DNA of 64,000 nucleotides from Chionis minor (lineage: Eukaryota; Chordata; Aves; Charadriiformes; Chionididae), in NCBI GenBank assembly GCA_013398295.1, contig VZSF01008733.1:372001-436000 (forward strand), given 5' to 3'. Below are positions 60,778 to 64,000 of this stretch, piece after piece (positions within the stretch are counted from its first letter, which is position 1; every line of letters begins with the position of its first letter). The notes beneath the pieces were generated by a model. That model searched no databases, had not been told where the DNA came from, and saw only the letters and a program-made list of their open reading frames with translations. A program made the position numbers and the translations under genes.

Positions 60778-60970
60778 CCTGAGGTGGAGGGCGGGGGCGG
60801 CGGGTTAGAGGAGGCTGCCATTGCTGCTGTTGGTGTGCGGCGTCGCTCAGCGTCGCCTGGTCCCCTTCAGGGCTTTGACGCCGCCGGGCCTGGGAGGGGA
60901 TAGGCCGCTGGCGGGAGTTACTTCTGCACACTGGCTGCCCGGCGGGTCGGGTTTGGCTGGGCCGCTTGTC

Positions 60971-63900
60971 TGTCTTCCCTCCTCCTCAGTGTGACGCCGG
61001 TTTAGATGTTCTTCAAAGAAAAAAAAAAAATACCGCCAAGGAGGGCCTTCTGCTGTTTGGGCGCTAAACTCTGTTGGCGATGTGAGGGAGGACACTGCCC
61101 TCAAGAGCACTCAGTTTTGTAACGGAAAGTGGGTTTTGGTGTGTTTTTTTTTTTAAGGCAAGGTATTGAACTACCATCTCTGAGGCAATGTTTCAACAAC
61201 TGCAGTGAAATAATCTCACTAGAAATAACAAGGTGTTGCAAACTTCACTGGGTTTAGTTTTCCTTTATCTCTCATACTTGAAAAAAGGTTCCTCCCCACA
61301 CCTTTTATGCTCAAAAGTACACTCAGCTTCATATAGAAATACGCGCTTTGGAGAAGTCTGATAGCAATGAGGGAAAAAATGTAAAAGGCACTCTTCAAGT
61401 TTTTTGCTTAGTGAATTACATTAAATTTCAGAGAACAGTGAGTTCAGAAGTAACTTCAAATTATCTTGGTTTTCTTTCTAATGATATAATTTACTTACGT
61501 TTCTCCACACGAGGAATAATATGAGAAATCAGAGGTGCAGGAAAACTGGGGTATGTTCTAGGAATACCGTACTAAATTAACAGTAGGTAAAGTGAACTTG
61601 CAAGACCTAGCTTGCACAGCTACTGCCAAGTGCAACAGTTTATTACAGCAGTATTCACATTACTTAACCCTGTATTTATAGGAACAGCCCTATTTGTTCT
61701 GCACTTACTACACTTACAGGGCCAGTCAGAAAAATGAGACTGAAGCTTACAAAATTCTGTTCGAGGCTACAGCTGAAATCTACTTTATGCCATGCAAACA
61801 TGGTCATCCAACTCGGGTAAATGTGGTTGCTAAATTTCACCTCATTTCTAGAGTTTGCTGTCAAATATATTTTAAAGCTCAAGGGCAACCATCATCTGGC
61901 TTCAACATGTCAGATTCCTCAGTGGAAGGGAGAGACTTGTATTGATGAAGGTGGTATAGGGAAAAGCTAAGAGACTATTGAAATGGAGTACCGCTTGTTG
62001 AACAATGGAAGAGCTGATGTGAGCTTACGGTGAGCTTAGTGTTGTGCCCTCACCTGTGAGCATTAAAACAAGTGATTTTCTAAGAAGCTTGCTGTACCCT
62101 TTGCCCCTACCCCAGTTGGAGAAGTGCTTATTCAGTCGTCATCAAATGGGGCCGCATCCTGGATAAATCCAGAAGAGTAGGCTGCTGCGGCAGAAGGGAT
62201 GAAAGTGGAAAGAAGTGGCAAAGGCAGGGACAAAGAGGATAGAAAGGACAACACAGAAGGAGGGATCAAGAGCGCCATGCCTGTCAGAAACCCTGTTTTC
62301 CTCTCTCTTGAAGAGGATTGAATCCAAAGTGGGTCATGCTGCAACCATAACCATTTTCCATTGGCCATGGATATCCTGCACAGTTTGTCCTTCAGCATTG
62401 TCCCTGTCCCAGCCACCTCCTGTTTCCCACTGGCTCCAGGGCTGCTAAGTCTTGTACTCTTGAGAATGGGTGGAGGAGGCTTCCCTAGTATGAGAAATGT
62501 TCATGGGTACAGTTGTGATGTTTCCAGCAGAAGCACCATTTCAGCAGCTTGCACAGGCTAAACTAACTGTGTGAAATAAAATGGTTCAGTTTCTCAGAAG
62601 CTGGCTGTAGTACTCCTGAGGTAACCAGCTACACCAGTTACAAGTGAACATTTCTGCTGGCATTCTGCTAATTTTTCCTTTTATGAGTTATGCCACAATG
62701 TGCCACATGCCACATACTCCACACGGCAGTAAATATTAAACAGGAGTAGTTCCTAAGAAACAATCATGATGAAAGGCTAAAACATTTTCCACAGCTTTCA
62801 AGTTTGCCCATGCAAATTTCAAATGACCCAAAAACACCATCTTTTTTTTTTCCTTACACATCTTTCTAAAACGGCAGTTATTTGATAAAAAAAAATGCTT
62901 TTTTTTCTGCACCATTTTCATCTTGTCTCAGTCTGCAGGCAGGAGACTTCCAATGGCCAAGTATGAAGTTGCACTCAGGCTGGGAAAGGCACTATCAAAA
63001 TAGTACAGGAAACCTGTGGCTTACAGGCTTGAAGAAATGGTTGCATACAGAATAATTTTGACTTCTGGAAATGGTGATTTTTTAATTAGTCTAATTCATT
63101 AGAAGAATATACAATGTCACAAAAGAAAGCTCTTTATTGGCAGTAAGTAACTGTTGTTAATGGTTGATATAATGGTTGTTAAAGACAATGCTGTTTCTCA
63201 GTTCAGAATACTTCATTGAGGGTCTTTCTCCCCTGCATGGTCAGTATAAAACACAAGCAATAGAGCCCATTCCACCAACAAAATAAAACCTTATTGATAG
63301 CCCTAGTGTTTTCTCTTGAGAAACTTGAAACTTAATATAGCTGTAGTCCTGTTGACCTGCAGTCAACTTCCCATGGCAGAGGAGAACTATAAAAAGTAAA
63401 GGTCTCTTTGGATCAGTTACATACCTCATGGAATTATTATTTTTTTCCTGAAAGCTGAGTGTAGTAATAAAGCTGTGAGCCAGTGGACCTTTTCCATTAT
63501 TTTTCTTTCTGTATTTGCCACTACAAAGTGTCTTATTTTATAATATGTATACATAAATATATATGTGCATATATTAACCCTTAGGATACTGATATTTAGA
63601 ATGACTAGGGTCACACTGAAAGATGCGAGAGATGGTGGAATTAGAAGGAGAAGGGTTTGAATGCTGCAGTATCATCACGAGATCCGTGAAAGTCTGAAGT
63701 ACCATTTAAAGTGTGCCGGTGGGGGAGGAGGTTCAAACCAAAGCCAGTGGAAAGAACCTCCCAACTTCTTGCAGCTTGATGGTGGCCATCTTTACTCCTA
63801 AAATGTATTTTAAAGCCCTTTATGCTAATGCTCTATAGCTAATACATTTACTGGAGCTCTGCTTTACACCAGCTCAAGCTGCCTGTCTACAGATGACCCT

Positions 63901-64000
63901 TAAGCAGCATCTGAAGTTTGCTCACGTGGCTCTTAACTTCTCTGTTTCTGATGAAAAACTCATATGGAGCAAAGGACCTTTGAGTGGGTTTTCTGCGGTT
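60971..64000. other. Region upstream of FBXO7, no gene recognised
   Basis: AT-rich non-coding sequence beyond the CpG island. In human the next gene lies divergently here (BPIFC, then RTCB), but I see no exon of either. Simple features only: A12 at 61019-61030, T-rich tracts near 61147 and 62827, and an AT alternation at 63540-63576. Confidence 0.7.

Larger units (their letters stand above)
60040..60970. promoter_or_regulatory. FBXO7: CpG island and FBXO7 promoter
   Basis: Dense CpG with Sp1-type boxes (ggggcgggga at 60241, cccgccccgccccc near 60645) and no TATA box. It covers exon 1, the first part of intron 1 and the upstream region. The transcription start should lie between 60495 and about 60800. 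A plain GC-rich housekeeping promoter fits FBXO7's broad expression. Confidence 0.85.

Noticed and set aside
59778..60903. Open frames of 334 and 305 codons on the + strand
   Set aside because: They run through a reverse CR1 into the CpG island and across FBXO7 exon 1 on the opposite strand. Stop codons are rare there because of GC content, and the products are low-complexity Pro/Arg/Ala.
62086..62150. Acceptor-like tract (ctgtaccctttgcccctaccccag) followed by a short open frame
   Set aside because: No matching donor, no recognisable peptide, and no exon of BPIFC or RTCB.

Overview
The window looks like a bird nuclear genome. It has several CR1 LINE copies with the avian (ATTCTATG)n-type tail, a long solo LTR of a type I associate with avian endogenous retroviruses, short introns, and two protein-coding genes in a conserved vertebrate order. 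All coding sequence I can support belongs to these two genes, which converge tail to tail: the 3' half of SYN3 (synapsin III) on the + strand and a complete FBXO7 (F-box only protein 7, PARK15) on the - strand. Human chromosome 22 has the same arrangement. No bacterial, CRISPR or phage features are present.

Layout. Bases 1-10252 are SYN3 intron. Eight SYN3 coding exons follow (10253-10315, 19825-19967, 26100-26174, 29842-29944, 35529-35663, 39574-39658, 41135-41432, 43049-43181). They join in frame through GT-AG introns and give 344 codons plus a stop. They encode the C-terminal part of the ATP-grasp-like domain C, a Pro/Gln/Ser-rich linker, and domain E typical of a-type synapsins. The N-terminal exons lie upstream of the window. 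So, presumably, does TIMP3, which is nested in a SYN3 intron in other vertebrates. Bases 43182-49383 hold the 3' UTRs and the spacer between the genes. FBXO7 runs from the stop codon at 49384 back to the ATG at 60495 in nine coding exons, 528 residues in all: ubiquitin-like domain, acidic linker, FP dimerisation domain, F-box and proline-rich tail. A CpG island at about 60040-60970 covers exon 1 and the promoter. From 60971 to 64000 I recognise no gene.

The two genes have no direct functional link that I know of. SYN3 is a neuronal synaptic-vesicle phosphoprotein. FBXO7 is an SCF ubiquitin-ligase adaptor and mitophagy or proteasome regulator. I found no convincing new biological system. The more unusual observations are: a CR1 LINE whose tail ends 18 bp before a constitutive SYN3 exon and so probably supplies its branch point; a solo LTR lying exactly at the junction of a ~116 bp direct duplication; a His in place of Arg in the RFDP motif of FBXO7, beside a lengthened five-residue repeat array; a stop codon built into the splice donor of the penultimate SYN3 exon; and candidate poly(A) signals for the two converging genes only about 160 bp apart.
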